From positions 1 through 58,279 of the forward strand of contig NZ_JACJQN010000026.1 of NCBI RefSeq assembly GCF_014696675.1: DNA of 58,279 nucleotides, given 5' to 3'. This DNA comes from Phormidium tenue FACHB-1052 (GTDB lineage Bacteria; Cyanobacteriota; Cyanobacteriia; Phormidesmidales; Phormidesmidaceae). The notes under the pieces were generated by a model, which did no database searches, was not told the DNA's origin, and was given only the letters and a program-made list of their open reading frames with translations. Position numbers and translations under genes: made by a program. This document shows, one piece after another, positions 34,354 to 42,544 of the stretch. Position 1 is the first letter of the stretch. Every line of letters starts with the position of its first letter.

Positions 34354-35109
34354 GTGACCGACTTACTGACCATCCTGGGGCGTAGCTCCATGGCGTTTGC
34401 CGCTACCAACCTCGACGACATCGTCATTTTGATGCTGTTTTTCTCCCAAGTCGGGGTAGCCCTGAGCAAGCGCCACATTGTGGCGGGGCAGTACGTGGGT
34501 TTTGCGGGTCTCGTGGCTCTGAGTCTGCCGGGATTTTTCGGCAGTTTGCTCTTTCCCCGGCCCTGGATTGGACTGCTGGGGGTTGTGCCCATTGTCATTG
34601 GTCTGAGCCAGCTGCTGTCGGCGGTAACCGACGAAGCAAGTGGTGAAGACACCGGGGAGGTGCTGCTAGCACCCACCAGCGGCGGATCTAGCTGGCTGTC
34701 GCCCCAGACCAGTAGCGTGGCGGCTATTACCATGGCCAACGGCGGCGACAACGTGGGTATCTATATGCCTATGTTTGCCAGCAGCGACGGCCTGGGGCTG
34801 GGAGTAACGCTGGCGGTGTTTTTTGGGCTGGTGGGGGTGTGGTGCTTTGTGGCCTACCAACTGACCCAGGTGGAAGCGATCGCGGCTCTGCTCACCCGCT
34901 ACGGCTCTCAGGTTGTGCCCTTTGTGCTGATGGCTCTGGGTGGGCTGATTTTGGTCGATAGTCACACCCTAGAGTACCGGGGGTTGACGGCTTTGGCCCT
35001 CACCCTGATCGGCATCTGCGTGATTCATCTGCTGCGGACGGCGATGCGGCTCTCTGCAGCGGTTGCTGCGGGTGAACCGATGCCCGCCGCCCAGAGAATG
35101 GATGGGTAG
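34354..35109 (+). CDS. CadD-type cadmium resistance transporter, copy 1
   Basis: GTG start. This 251-residue protein has six hydrophobic segments and the CadD signature near the N-terminus (MAFAATNLDDIVILMLFF) and a second copy of the repeat in the C-terminal half (MANGGDNVGIYMPMF). The D of NLDD and D of GGDN are presumably functional. Family members export cadmium in Staphylococcus; in cyanobacteria the substrate is unproven. It is the first of a tandem pair and is divergent from a LysR gene. Confidence 0.85.
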   Translation: MTDLLTILGRSSMAFAATNLDDIVILMLFFSQVGVALSKRHIVAGQYVGFAGLVALSLPGFFGSLLFPRPWIGLLGVVPIVIGLSQLLSAVTDEASGEDTGEVLLAPTSGGSSWLSPQTSSVAAITMANGGDNVGIYMPMFASSDGLGLGVTLAVFFGLVGVWCFVAYQLTQVEAIAALLTRYGSQVVPFVLMALGGLILVDSHTLEYRGLTALALTLIGICVIHLLRTAMRLSAAVAAGEPMPAAQRMDG

Positions 35110-35755
35110 CGTTTTTGCCCCCATGCCCTCGCTCCTGCAAATTCTGACTCAGGCCACAGTTCACACCGTGATTCCGGCGGGAGTCGCATTTGTAGCCACC
35201 AACCTAGACGACTTTGTCCTACTTATGGTGTTCTTTTCTCAGGTGCCCAGCCGCTTCTCCCACCGCCAAATTTTTTGGGGTCGCTACCTTGGCTTTGCCG
35301 CCCTGGTTGTCCTTAGCCTGCCCGGTTTCTTTGGCGGTCTGGTGCTGCCTAAAGCCTACGTGGGACTGCTGGGCCTAGTGCCCATTGCCATTGGCCTCAG
35401 GCAGCTGCTCAAACGAGAAGACGATGCTCCAGGGCAGTTTGTGCTTCCCGAGCTGCCCCTGCTAAATGGCCAGGTAGCGGCGATCGCAGGCATTACCCTG
35501 GCCAACGGCGGCGACAACATCGGCATCTATGTGTCGCTGTTTGCGGGCCAAACCTGGGCCGAGCTGGGCCTCACCCTGCTGGTGTTTGGGGTGCTGGTCG
35601 CCCTCTGGTACTGGCTGGCTCGGGGGTTTGTTGGCCAGCCTGGGGTCCGCGATCGCCTGACCGCCGTCGGTCACCGGCTGATGCCCCTGGTGTTGATTGG
35701 TCTGGGCCTGTTCATCTTGGTCGACAGCGGCACCTACCGCTTGATCGGCCTCTAG
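35102..35755 (+). CDS. CadD-type transporter, copy 2
   Basis: The ATG at 35102 overlaps the stop of copy 1 by 8 nt, so translation is probably coupled; an ATG at 35123 is an alternative. The 217-residue product has the same repeats (FVATNLDDFVLLMVFF and TLANGGDNIGIYVSLF) and is clearly a tandem paralogue of copy 1. Two half-similar subunits may form one heteromeric transporter, or the two may differ in substrate. Confidence 0.85.
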   Translation: MGSVFAPMPSLLQILTQATVHTVIPAGVAFVATNLDDFVLLMVFFSQVPSRFSHRQIFWGRYLGFAALVVLSLPGFFGGLVLPKAYVGLLGLVPIAIGLRQLLKREDDAPGQFVLPELPLLNGQVAAIAGITLANGGDNIGIYVSLFAGQTWAELGLTLLVFGVLVALWYWLARGFVGQPGVRDRLTAVGHRLMPLVLIGLGLFILVDSGTYRLIGL

Positions 35756-35782
35756 CTTTCACTCTAAAAGGAGACTTTTCCT

Positions 35783-36421
35783 ATGATTCGCACAATCAAA
35801 AATGCTCTGAGCTTTCTATTGTTTGCCGGAATTTTGCTGGTGCTTGTTGGCGTAGCCCGCCCGGCCTTTGCCGACCCCATTGCCCAAAAAAGCTCTCAAT
35901 ACGCCGAAATCACCCAAGCGCTCACCGATCTGCAACAGCTGCAATCCAACCCCGACACTGACCTTGAAGCGGCAGGGTATACGGCGGACTCGCTCGCCCA
36001 AAAACTCTCCGACCTACGCTTTCAAAAGTACATTCAAGACACCAGCGAAGACTGGGGCATTTGCAGCAACACCACGGCCAGCACCGTCGGCGTCTACGGC
36101 TATGACCCCGACCACAAACATGCCACCCCTGAAATTGCCTACTTGGGTGCTAACCAAACCACCGACGACGACTGGGCCTGTACCGGCGTGTTTCTGCCCA
36201 GCGATGCCTCAGTAACCGGCATTGACCTGGGCGGTGAGGGGGCGATCGCCTCCCTCGTCGACGGCACCCGTCTCACCATCAGCGAGAACCCCATCACTGG
36301 TGCGATCGAGTTCGATGCCCCAATCTACAAGGTGCTGAAAGCCGCCGACACCACCCTACCTCTGCCCGAACTCACCCTGGCCGATGTAGCAACCCAGGTG
36401 GCAACAGCCCCGGTTGACTAG
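35783..36421 (+). CDS. Exported protein following the CadD genes, function unknown
   Basis: This 212-residue protein has a clear signal peptide (basic MIRTIKNALSF, hydrophobic LLFAGILLVLVGVA, ARPAFA cleavage near residue 30). The mature protein is acidic, with two cysteines (GICSNT and WACTGV) that could form a disulfide, and no recognised domain. It starts 27 bp after the second CadD gene, with AAAAGGAGACTTTTCCT before the ATG, so it belongs to the CadD operon. An extracytoplasmic accessory or metal-binding role is possible but inferred. Confidence 0.7.
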   Translation: MIRTIKNALSFLLFAGILLVLVGVARPAFADPIAQKSSQYAEITQALTDLQQLQSNPDTDLEAAGYTADSLAQKLSDLRFQKYIQDTSEDWGICSNTTASTVGVYGYDPDHKHATPEIAYLGANQTTDDDWACTGVFLPSDASVTGIDLGGEGAIASLVDGTRLTISENPITGAIEFDAPIYKVLKAADTTLPLPELTLADVATQVATAPVD

Positions 36422-36422
36422 A

Positions 36423-36540
36423 AAGTCGGGGGTGGGGAGTAGGGGGTGGAGAGTGGGAAGTTCAAAATTTTGCCTTTCTAATTTTGCATTCCCCCTACCC
36501 CCTACTCCCTACACCCTAAACCCCCTACCCTTCAACCATC
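36423..36540. repeat. G/C-rich intergenic repeat with arms that can pair
   Basis: GGGGAGTAGGGGGTGG (near 36435) and CCCCCTACCCCCTACTCCC (near 36491) can form a long stem around an AT-rich loop with AATTTTGCATT, reminiscent of the core of the 110-bp repeat family. It can end the upstream operon. Confidence 0.5.
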
Positions 36541-36622
36541 TGTTTCCCTCCCCCGCCTGTTTTTCTCCCTGCCCCGGGCGGGAAAACTAAGCATAAATAA
36601 ACCTATAAAAAGCAGGCCTACA

Positions 36623-36898
36623 ATGAAAACTCCTCTCCCTCCCAAGCGCCCCAAACAGGCTGTCGACTGGCAGCCTATTCTCAACCAAATGCACCTGGCC
36701 GACGGGCAAAAATTGCCTGTTTACCCGGGCGACCTCAAGGCAGCGCTGCTGGACCACGCGGGTATGACCCACCATCCCAAGGGAGAGGCAACCTTTCAGC
36801 TGGCCCGAGAAATTGCTCGCCTCACCACCTGCTGCGATCCAGAAATCACCTACTGGTTCTCACGCCTAGTCGAGCTAATCGACGATGGTGTTGGGTGA
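36623..36898 (+). CDS. Small protein, function unknown
   Basis: This 91-residue protein is basic at the N-terminus (MKTPLPPKRPKQAVDW), then has PVYPGDLKAALLDHAGMTHHPKGEA and a helical C-terminus with two adjacent cysteines (LTTCCDPEITYWFSRL). I recognise no family. It stands alone and has only a weak ribosome binding site, so it is less certain than its neighbours. Confidence 0.55.
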   Translation: MKTPLPPKRPKQAVDWQPILNQMHLADGQKLPVYPGDLKAALLDHAGMTHHPKGEATFQLAREIARLTTCCDPEITYWFSRLVELIDDGVG

Positions 36899-37214
36899 GT
36901 CCTGTAGACTGCGGGAATTACAGTGGGCAGCCAAAATTTGGCTGTTGTAACTAAGGGGCCGTAGGGTGCCTTCAAAATTGATCGGTAGTTTCTTGGAGCA
37001 ACGTTCACAGGCCCTTCCTGCCGCAGTAATTATCGAAGTGATTACGCCCTTTTGATGCCTTTTGTCTAAGGTGTTCACATTGTCAGCCGCTCTTCCCTAG
37101 GGAGCACTACAACGGGAGCAGACAAGGGTTCAGGTCAATAGACAGGCGGTCGAAAGACACTGGTCAGGCGGGGTGTTACGCTGAAAAGTCGTCCATCAGC
37201 GCCTCAACGCCAGC
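36899..37214. other. Intergenic region
   Basis: About 315 bases upstream of the TauE/SafE fusion gene; only its promoter region is expected here and I see no clear motif or further gene. Confidence 0.35.
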
Positions 37215-38426
37215 ATGCTCGACCTGTTGCTCATGGCCAGCTTAGGATTTTTAGGCAGTTTTGGCCACTGCCTGGGCATGTGCGGCCCCATCACCGTCGC
37301 CTTTTCGCTGTCTCAGCCAGATACCGAGCGCGATCGCTGGCAGCAGATTGGGTTTCACTTGCTGCTCAACCTGGGGCGGCTGGTGAGCTACGCCCTAGTG
37401 GGCCTGATGATTGGGGCGCTGGGGTCGGTGCTTGTGGCCAGCGGGCAAATGGCTGGCATTGGCAGCCCCCTGCGGCGAGGGGTGGCCCTGGTGACCGGGC
37501 TGCTGCTGATCTGGTTTGGGCTAGCCCAAATTAGCCCTGGCCAGGTGCCCCAAGTGCCGCTGCTCAACCCCATGGCCCAGGCGAGCTGGCACGGTCGGCT
37601 GAGCCGTGCCATGCAGGCCCTTTCTCTCAACCCCCAGCGGTGGACGCCGCTGCTGCTCGGGTTAGCCTGGGGGCTGATGCCCTGCGGTTTTTTGTACGCG
37701 GCTCAGCTGAAGGCGGCAGAAACCACCAATCTTTGGTGGGGGGCGGCCACCATGCTGGCCTTTGGGGTAGGCACCCTGCCGATGATGCTTGGCGTTGGGG
37801 TATCGACGGCCTGGGTCAGCAGCGATCGCCGGGGACAGCTATTTCGCCTGGGCGGTTGGATTACCCTCTTGATTGGCATCCTGACCCTGCTGCGGGGCAG
37901 CGACATGGTCGACTTCACCGGCCACGGGGCGCTGGGGTTGTTGCTGCTGGCGCTGATCGCTCGCCCCCTCAGCCGTCTCTGGCCAGCTTTACTCATCTAT
38001 CGTCGCACTCTGGGAGTGGGGGCCTTTGTGCTCTCTGTGGCCCATGTCGCCCACATGGTCACCATGGGTTGGAATCTGGCCGCTTTGCCGTTTCTCCTGC
38101 CAACTCTGCAACTGGGCGGCTGGACGGGCATTGTTGCCCTAGGACTGATGGTGCCCCTGGCCCTGACCAGCTTCAATCGGGCGCAAACTCGCTTGGGCCG
38201 CGGCTGGCGACGGCTCCATTTGCTCAGCCTCCCCATTTTTGTGTTAGCCGTGACCCATACGCTGCTCTTGGGTTCGAGCTATTTGGGCGGGTTTGAGCGC
38301 TCTACCCGCCACTGGTTGGTAGCCGTGGCCCTTGTGACGCTGGCGTTGCTGGCGCTGCTGTTGCGCTGGCGGGGGTTTTGGGCGCTGTTGTCTCTGGAGA
38401 AGTACTATGCGCCCGCCAAGTCTTAG
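37215..38426 (+). CDS. TauE/SafE-like (UreH_2) membrane domain fused to a ferric-reductase-like domain
   Basis: This 403-residue membrane protein has two parts. Residues about 1-235 are a sulfite-exporter TauE/SafE-like (UreH_2) domain beginning with GSFGHCLGMCGP, whose His and two Cys (C19, C23) form a typical metal-related signature, and a MPCGFLY motif in the second half. Residues about 255-400 form a smaller helical bundle with HVAHMVTMGWN and VTHTLLLGS, resembling the heme-bearing ferric-reductase-like (YedZ/MsrQ) fold. The His positions could ligate heme. This fusion suggests linked metal transport and reduction. Followed with 20-nt overlap by a periplasmic partner. Confidence 0.8.
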   Translation: MLDLLLMASLGFLGSFGHCLGMCGPITVAFSLSQPDTERDRWQQIGFHLLLNLGRLVSYALVGLMIGALGSVLVASGQMAGIGSPLRRGVALVTGLLLIWFGLAQISPGQVPQVPLLNPMAQASWHGRLSRAMQALSLNPQRWTPLLLGLAWGLMPCGFLYAAQLKAAETTNLWWGAATMLAFGVGTLPMMLGVGVSTAWVSSDRRGQLFRLGGWITLLIGILTLLRGSDMVDFTGHGALGLLLLALIARPLSRLWPALLIYRRTLGVGAFVLSVAHVAHMVTMGWNLAALPFLLPTLQLGGWTGIVALGLMVPLALTSFNRAQTRLGRGWRRLHLLSLPIFVLAVTHTLLLGSSYLGGFERSTRHWLVAVALVTLALLALLLRWRGFWALLSLEKYYAPAKS

Positions 38427-38982
38427 CCTGATGGTCGGGCTATTGATCGGCAGCCTGGCCGTGCTGCCTGCCCAGGCCCACAAAACCGAGGTGTCGGGCG
38501 ATGTCGCGGGCACCTGGCACCTGGAACCCAACCACAGCCCCAAAGCCGGAGAACCAGCGCGAGTGTGGGTGGCCCTCACTCAACAGGGGGGACGGGTCAT
38601 TTCTTTAGAGCAGTGTGACTGTACCCTCGCCGTCTATGCCACCAACCAGCCCGATGCCGCTCCGGTTGTGCAGCCCACCCTGCAAGCTATGTCGCCCGAG
38701 CGGTTTCAGAACATTCCTGGGGCCGACATCACGTTTCCTGCCCTGGGTGAATACCGCCTGGTGCTGACCGGTCGCTCCCGAGCCGATGCTACCTTTGCCC
38801 CTTTTGAACTCAGCTATACCACCGTTGTCGCTGGGGGTGCCCGTAGCACTACCCCAGCCCCAGATCAGGAGGTTGCGCCTGAGGTGCGTTCCCCTGCCTG
38901 GATTGTCGGCGGGGTTGTTGGGGGGATGGTGGCTGCGATCGCCGCCCTAGCCGCATTCAGCAAAGGAAAATCGCTGCGTTGA
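38407..38982 (+). CDS. Periplasmic, membrane-anchored protein (FixH/YtkA-like or CopC-like)
   Basis: The ATG at 38407 is preceded by TGGAGAAGTACT and lies inside the end of the upstream gene (20-nt overlap). The 191-residue protein has a signal peptide ending VLPAQA, a beta-sandwich-like domain (residues about 25-130, with EPARVWVALTQQGG and SLEQCDCTLAVYA, which contains a CDC motif) and a C-terminal membrane helix (about 160-183). The topology resembles FixH/YtkA-like or CopC-like proteins that handle copper outside the membrane. Coupling to the TauE/SafE fusion supports a metal-transfer role. Confidence 0.7.
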   Translation: MRPPSLSLMVGLLIGSLAVLPAQAHKTEVSGDVAGTWHLEPNHSPKAGEPARVWVALTQQGGRVISLEQCDCTLAVYATNQPDAAPVVQPTLQAMSPERFQNIPGADITFPALGEYRLVLTGRSRADATFAPFELSYTTVVAGGARSTTPAPDQEVAPEVRSPAWIVGGVVGGMVAAIAALAAFSKGKSLR

Positions 38983-39014
38983 GCGTTGGGGCTGTTGAGG
39001 TTGTCTTTCAGCTA

Positions 39015-39140
39015 GCGATCGACATCGGCGGTGCCGGTGAAGGCATGGCAGACCAGCACGGCATTGTCGGCGCGATCGCTCAGCTCTCCCCAAGTGCGAT
39101 AGGCCACCTGCACCTAAGATGTCGCCCAGCTCTAGGGGAT
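39015..39140 (-). pseudogene. Remnant of homoserine O-acetyltransferase (metX)
   Basis: On the minus strand 39110-39015 reads QVAYRTWGELSDRADNAVLV then CHAFTGTADVDR and a stop, matching the N-terminal part of MetX (VAYRTWG...NAVLVCHALTG...AD). The bases before it read LELGDILG in another frame, as expected of MetX upstream of that segment but displaced by a frameshift. No start codon and no catalytic Ser/Asp/His part remains. The piece is about 125 bp long; the rest of the gene is absent. An unrelated plus-strand frame at 38979-39170 is ignored. Confidence 0.72.
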
Positions 39141-39183
39141 TGGGTAGGACGTAAAGCTGGGTATGGGTGAGACCAGGTGGAGG

Positions 39184-39290
39184 TAAGACATGGGGTAAGA
39201 AGTGAGGGGGTGGAGCGGTGAAGGGCTTTGTAAGTCTTCAGAATCAGTCGTTCTATTCCTTACCCCTCACTCCCTACTCCTCACTGCTTG
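39184..39290. repeat. G/C-rich intergenic repeat
   Basis: GGGGTAAGAAGTGAGGGGG (near 39192) can pair with CCTTACCCCTCACTCCC (near 39258). Same type as the repeats at 3361, 32125, 36423 and 42524; here it separates the metX remnant from the next gene. Confidence 0.5.
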
Positions 39291-39305
39291 GCAAAGATGT
39301 ATAGA

Positions 39306-39521
39306 CTAAGTTCGCCACAGGCTGAGTCGCGTTTTGGTGGCGTTGTGTAGATAAACCAGCAGCAGACTACCCAGCAACAGCGGCGCAACTAGGGCGATTA
39401 CAACATAGCCGCGACCGTGGCTCCAGCGGTTTCTTAAAGGTTTATCCAGAGGGTGGCTAGTAAAGGAAGTGGCAAGGTAGGAGGCCTGAATTTCAGATTG
39501 GTTAAGCGAGAAGGAAGTCAT
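39306..39521 (-). CDS. Small single-pass membrane protein, function unknown
   Basis: Start at the ATG at 39521 (MTSFSLNQSEIQ), product 71 residues. It has a polar N-terminus, a hydrophobic helix (YVVIALVAPLLLGSLLLVYL) and a short basic tail. The frame runs much further upstream but that part overlaps the next gene and is unlikely. No family is recognised. Moderately likely real. Confidence 0.45.
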   Translation of the reverse strand: MTSFSLNQSEIQASYLATSFTSHPLDKPLRNRWSHGRGYVVIALVAPLLLGSLLLVYLHNATKTRLSLWRT

Positions 39522-39700
39522 AGCAAAAAGTGGAGAGAGAAGAGAACAACGGAAAACTTGTCTAGGAAAGAGATGGAGTAAGCTTGAGACCAAGGGTTGA
39601 GCCGATCGCCCTAGGGTTCCCCCTTTTGCATTGGGGTTTGCTGTACTCCGCAGCAGAGCCCCAGGTTGGGGGCGAGGAAAATCTAATGGCCCTGCGCTGC

Positions 39701-39991
39701 TCAGTAATGCCAGCCGTCGCCATCGGGGTTGCCTTTGCCCTGAATAACGAGGGGATATTTTTGCAGCTGACTGAGCCAGCACTGCACCGCATTGAGCGGG
39801 CCAGATAGCTCAACTTCTAGGGCCGTTGACTGGGCCGAACTGCTGATCGAAAGCGTAGTTGGCTGCCCGTTCAACGCAATGGCTCGCACCACAACCCGAC
39901 AGCTTTCGGCCAGATCTTCGAGCAGCGTTTTAACGGAGAGCTGGGGAGAACCGTAAATTCTGAGCCTGAGCTGAGTCTGAGTGGTTGTCAT
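39701..39991 (-). CDS. Small beta-alpha protein, possibly the detached ACT-like domain of MgtC
   Basis: This 96-residue protein reads as alternating strands and helices (TQTQLRLRIYGSPQLSVKTLLEDLAE, then RVVVRAIALNG and ALEVELSGPLNAVQCWLSQL), a pattern expected of an ACT-like fold. It follows the mgtC-type gene by 49 bp on the same strand. MgtC proteins usually end in an ACT-like domain; the one here lacks it, so this may be a separated version. This is inference from fold pattern only. The C-terminus GDGWHY is unremarkable. Confidence 0.6.
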   Translation of the reverse strand: MTTTQTQLRLRIYGSPQLSVKTLLEDLAESCRVVVRAIALNGQPTTLSISSSAQSTALEVELSGPLNAVQCWLSQLQKYPLVIQGKGNPDGDGWHY

Positions 39992-40040
39992 GGTGCGTAA
40001 ACCAATAGAAACAACGGGTGAACGTCTGAAGGACTAGAGG

Positions 40041-40607
40041 TTAGTCATCTTGGAAAAAAAACGATGGGTGAGCGCGCCGGTCAGTTGGCGTGGGTGACGG
40101 TGCATCGGCGGAACGCTTTTTCGATGATGAGGACGATCGCCCTAAGCGCACGGCGATCGGCCGTTTGGCCTGCTTGACGCCGCTGAGCACCAGCAGCATG
40201 GCCACAGTGCCCACTACAGCGAGTTGCCAATAGCCCAAGCCAATCGCGGTGCCGAGGGCTGCCGTGGCCCAAATCGCCGCCGCCGAGGTCAGTCCCTTAA
40301 CTTTGCCCCGGTGGGACTGCTGCAAAATTAGCCCCGCCCCAATAAAGCCCACCCCGGTAGCAATGCCCTGGATGGTGCGGCTGAGGGCGTTCACGGAGGA
40401 ATAGTCTTGGGGAATCTGAATAGGCAGCAGAATAAACAGCGTTGCCCCTAGGCTAATCACCATGTGGGTGCGAACCCCGGCAGAGCGGTTGGTGCCAGTC
40501 CACTGGCGCTCGAAGCCAATCAGCCCGCCGATGACGACGGAAAGCCCGACCCGAAAGATCAGGTTGAGCCAGTCGTTGGCCTCAATGTAGCCAGCCTGAA
40601 TCGCCAA
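40041..40607 (-). CDS. MgtC/SapB family membrane protein
   Basis: Product 188 residues, TTG start. It has five hydrophobic segments and the family motifs GLIGFERQWTGTNRSAGVRTHM and GVGFIGAGLI. MgtC-type proteins help adapt to low magnesium and acid and modulate membrane energisation. The C-terminal tail is short and polar (RSSSSSKKRSADAPSPTPTD) rather than the usual ACT-like domain. A hairpin CCGGTA-ggtt-TACCGG at 40641-40656 lies in the 5' leader. The next gene on this strand, 39701-39991, may supply the missing domain. Confidence 0.85.
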   Translation of the reverse strand: MAIQAGYIEANDWLNLIFRVGLSVVIGGLIGFERQWTGTNRSAGVRTHMVISLGATLFILLPIQIPQDYSSVNALSRTIQGIATGVGFIGAGLILQQSHRGKVKGLTSAAAIWATAALGTAIGLGYWQLAVVGTVAMLLVLSGVKQAKRPIAVRLGRSSSSSKKRSADAPSPTPTDRRAHPSFFFQDD

Positions 40608-40873
40608 AGTACTGCCCCCGCCATTGCATACACCGAAAATCCGGTAGGTTTACCGGTGATTCATTTATGTTTGACAACTATCGCACAAAATCAAATAATT
40701 TTCAATCAGATTGCAAACATTTTTGGTTTCATGTACGATTCAGATGCGTTTGCCGAGAGCGCTACGAAGCTTTCCGCTAGTTGATTGGTAAGCGCCTAAG
40801 TATTTGTGAAGCACTAATTGCCTGGAGGCACACCCATGCGTCGCTTCTTGTTTCCTATTGGAGAAAGCAGGCC

Positions 40874-41335
40874 ATGACAGACCCTATTCGCCCGGTAAAC
40901 GACGACTACAGCAGCGCTGGTCAGCTCACCCCAGAGCAGATTCAGCAGGCCGCCCAGCAAGAGTTTCAAGCGGTGCTGAACCTCAGGTCGCCCCACGAAC
41001 CCGGTACCTTGCCCGACGAAGCTGAGCAGGTCGCCGCCGCTGGTTTGGGCTATGCTCAGGCTCCGGTGAGCCCAACCACACCGGAGGGCGAATCTTTAGC
41101 CGCCGCCCTGGCCGCGCTGGATGGGCTGCCCAAGCCGGTTCTAATTCATTGCCGGGGCGGTGGACGGGCGACGGCGGTGGCGTTAATTGCGATCGCCACC
41201 CAGGATCAGCTCTCCCGCGACGCGTTCCTAGAGCAGGCCACCGCCCACGGGCTGGGGCCAGAGCAACCGCAGATTCAACAATTTTTGCGCGACTATTACG
41301 GCGATCCCGTGCCTGCACGGCAGGAGGTCGGGTAA
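40874..41335 (+). CDS. DUF442/Blh-like phosphatase-fold protein
   Basis: Start at the ATG at 40874; the longer frame is unlikely. The 153-residue protein has the DUF442 pattern: FQAVLNLRSPHEPGTLPDEAEQ and the active-site loop HCRGGGRA, a C-x4-R relative of the tyrosine phosphatase loop. In other bacteria this domain is fused to a beta-lactamase-like sulfur dioxygenase domain (Blh) acting in sulfide metabolism. Its stop is directly followed by the ATG of sqdB with no gap, and an exported rhodanese gene follows, suggesting a sulfur-related role. Confidence 0.8.
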   Translation: MTDPIRPVNDDYSSAGQLTPEQIQQAAQQEFQAVLNLRSPHEPGTLPDEAEQVAAAGLGYAQAPVSPTTPEGESLAAALAALDGLPKPVLIHCRGGGRATAVALIAIATQDQLSRDAFLEQATAHGLGPEQPQIQQFLRDYYGDPVPARQEVG

Positions 41336-42544
41336 ATGGTGGTTGCCAACGGTCAGCCCTCGACCCAGCCGCTCAAAGTCTTTGTTCTGGGCGGCGACGG
41401 ATTTTGTGGCTGGCCCACAGCCCTGCATTTGTCGAATCTGGGGCACGAAGTCGTCATCCTCGACAACCTTTCTCGCCGTAACATCGACAACGAGCTAGAG
41501 GTTAACTCCCTCACCCCGATCGCCCCCCTCGGCGTCCGGCTGGCCACCTGGAAAGCCCTGACCGGGCACGACATTCCCTTTTATCGAGTCGATATCGCCC
41601 AGGACTATGATCAGCTCCTCGGTCTGATTCAGCAGTATCGCCCTGATGCGGTGGTGCACTTTGCCGAGCAGCGGGCCGCCCCCTACTCGATGAAATCACC
41701 CCGCCACAAGCGCTACACCGTCGACAACAACCTCAACGCCACCCACAACCTGCTCTGCGCCATCGTCGAGTCGGGGCTCGATATCCACGTCACCCACCTT
41801 GGCACCATGGGGGTCTACGGCTACGGCACGGCGGGCATGAAAATCCCTGAGGGCTACCTGGATGTAGAAATTCCCACCGAAAGCGGGGAGCGCATCGCCC
41901 AGCGGATTCTCTACCCAGCCAATCCGGGTAGCGTTTACCACATGACCAAAACCCAGGATCAGCTGTTCTTTTTCTACTACAACAAAAACGACGGCGTGCG
42001 CGTCACCGACCTGCACCAGGGCGTGGTCTGGGGCACCCACACCCGCGAAACCCGCCTCGACGAGCAGTTGATCAACCGCTTTGACTACGACGGCGACTAC
42101 GGCACCGTGCTCAATCGCTTTCTCATGCAGGCGGCAATCGGCTACCCCCTCACCGTCCACGGTACCGGCGGCCAAACCCGCGCTTTCATCCACATTCAAG
42201 ACACCGTGCGCTGCATTCAGCTGGCGCTCGAAAACCCGCCCAGCCCTGGGGAACCGGTGAAAATCTTTAACCAGATGACCGAAACCCACCGGGTTCGCAA
42301 CCTGGCCCAGCTGGTCAGCGACATCACCGGAGCCGAAATCACCTACCTCGACAACCCCCGCAAAGAAGCCGCCGAAAACGACCTCTTCGTCGAAAACCGC
42401 TGCTTCCTCGAACTGGGCCTGGAGCCCATCACCCTCAGCAAAGGGCTGCTGCTCGAAGTGACCGAAGTGGCGGAGAAGTATGCGGAGCGGTGCGATCGCA
42501 GCAAAATTCCCTCCACGTCGAAATGGGTGAGGGGTGGGGGGTAG
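41336..42544 (+). CDS. sqdB: UDP-sulfoquinovose synthase SqdB
   Basis: This 402-residue protein of the extended SDR family converts UDP-glucose and sulfite into UDP-sulfoquinovose, the head group donor of the thylakoid sulfolipid SQDG. The NAD site is GGDGFCGW (19-26); catalytic residues are T157 (LGTMGVYG), Y201 and K205 (VYHMTK); ITDLHQG-type sequence VTDLHQGVVWGTHTRETRLDE and the GTGGQTRAFIHIQD motif match plant SQD1. No sqdX lies nearby. The last residues (WVRGGG) and stop are encoded by the G-rich intergenic repeat, so the normal C-terminus is replaced. Confidence 0.93.
   Translation: MVVANGQPSTQPLKVFVLGGDGFCGWPTALHLSNLGHEVVILDNLSRRNIDNELEVNSLTPIAPLGVRLATWKALTGHDIPFYRVDIAQDYDQLLGLIQQYRPDAVVHFAEQRAAPYSMKSPRHKRYTVDNNLNATHNLLCAIVESGLDIHVTHLGTMGVYGYGTAGMKIPEGYLDVEIPTESGERIAQRILYPANPGSVYHMTKTQDQLFFFYYNKNDGVRVTDLHQGVVWGTHTRETRLDEQLINRFDYDGDYGTVLNRFLMQAAIGYPLTVHGTGGQTRAFIHIQDTVRCIQLALENPPSPGEPVKIFNQMTETHRVRNLAQLVSDITGAEITYLDNPRKEAAENDLFVENRCFLELGLEPITLSKGLLLEVTEVAEKYAERCDRSKIPSTSKWVRGGG

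Noticed and set aside
38979..39170. 63-codon plus-strand frame
   Set aside because: The opposite strand carries a recognisable metX remnant, which explains the sequence better.
40641..40656. Hairpin CCGGTA-ggtt-TACCGG in the mgtC leader as a magnesium riboswitch
   Set aside because: Only one short stem is visible; none of the conserved cores of known magnesium riboswitches was recognised.
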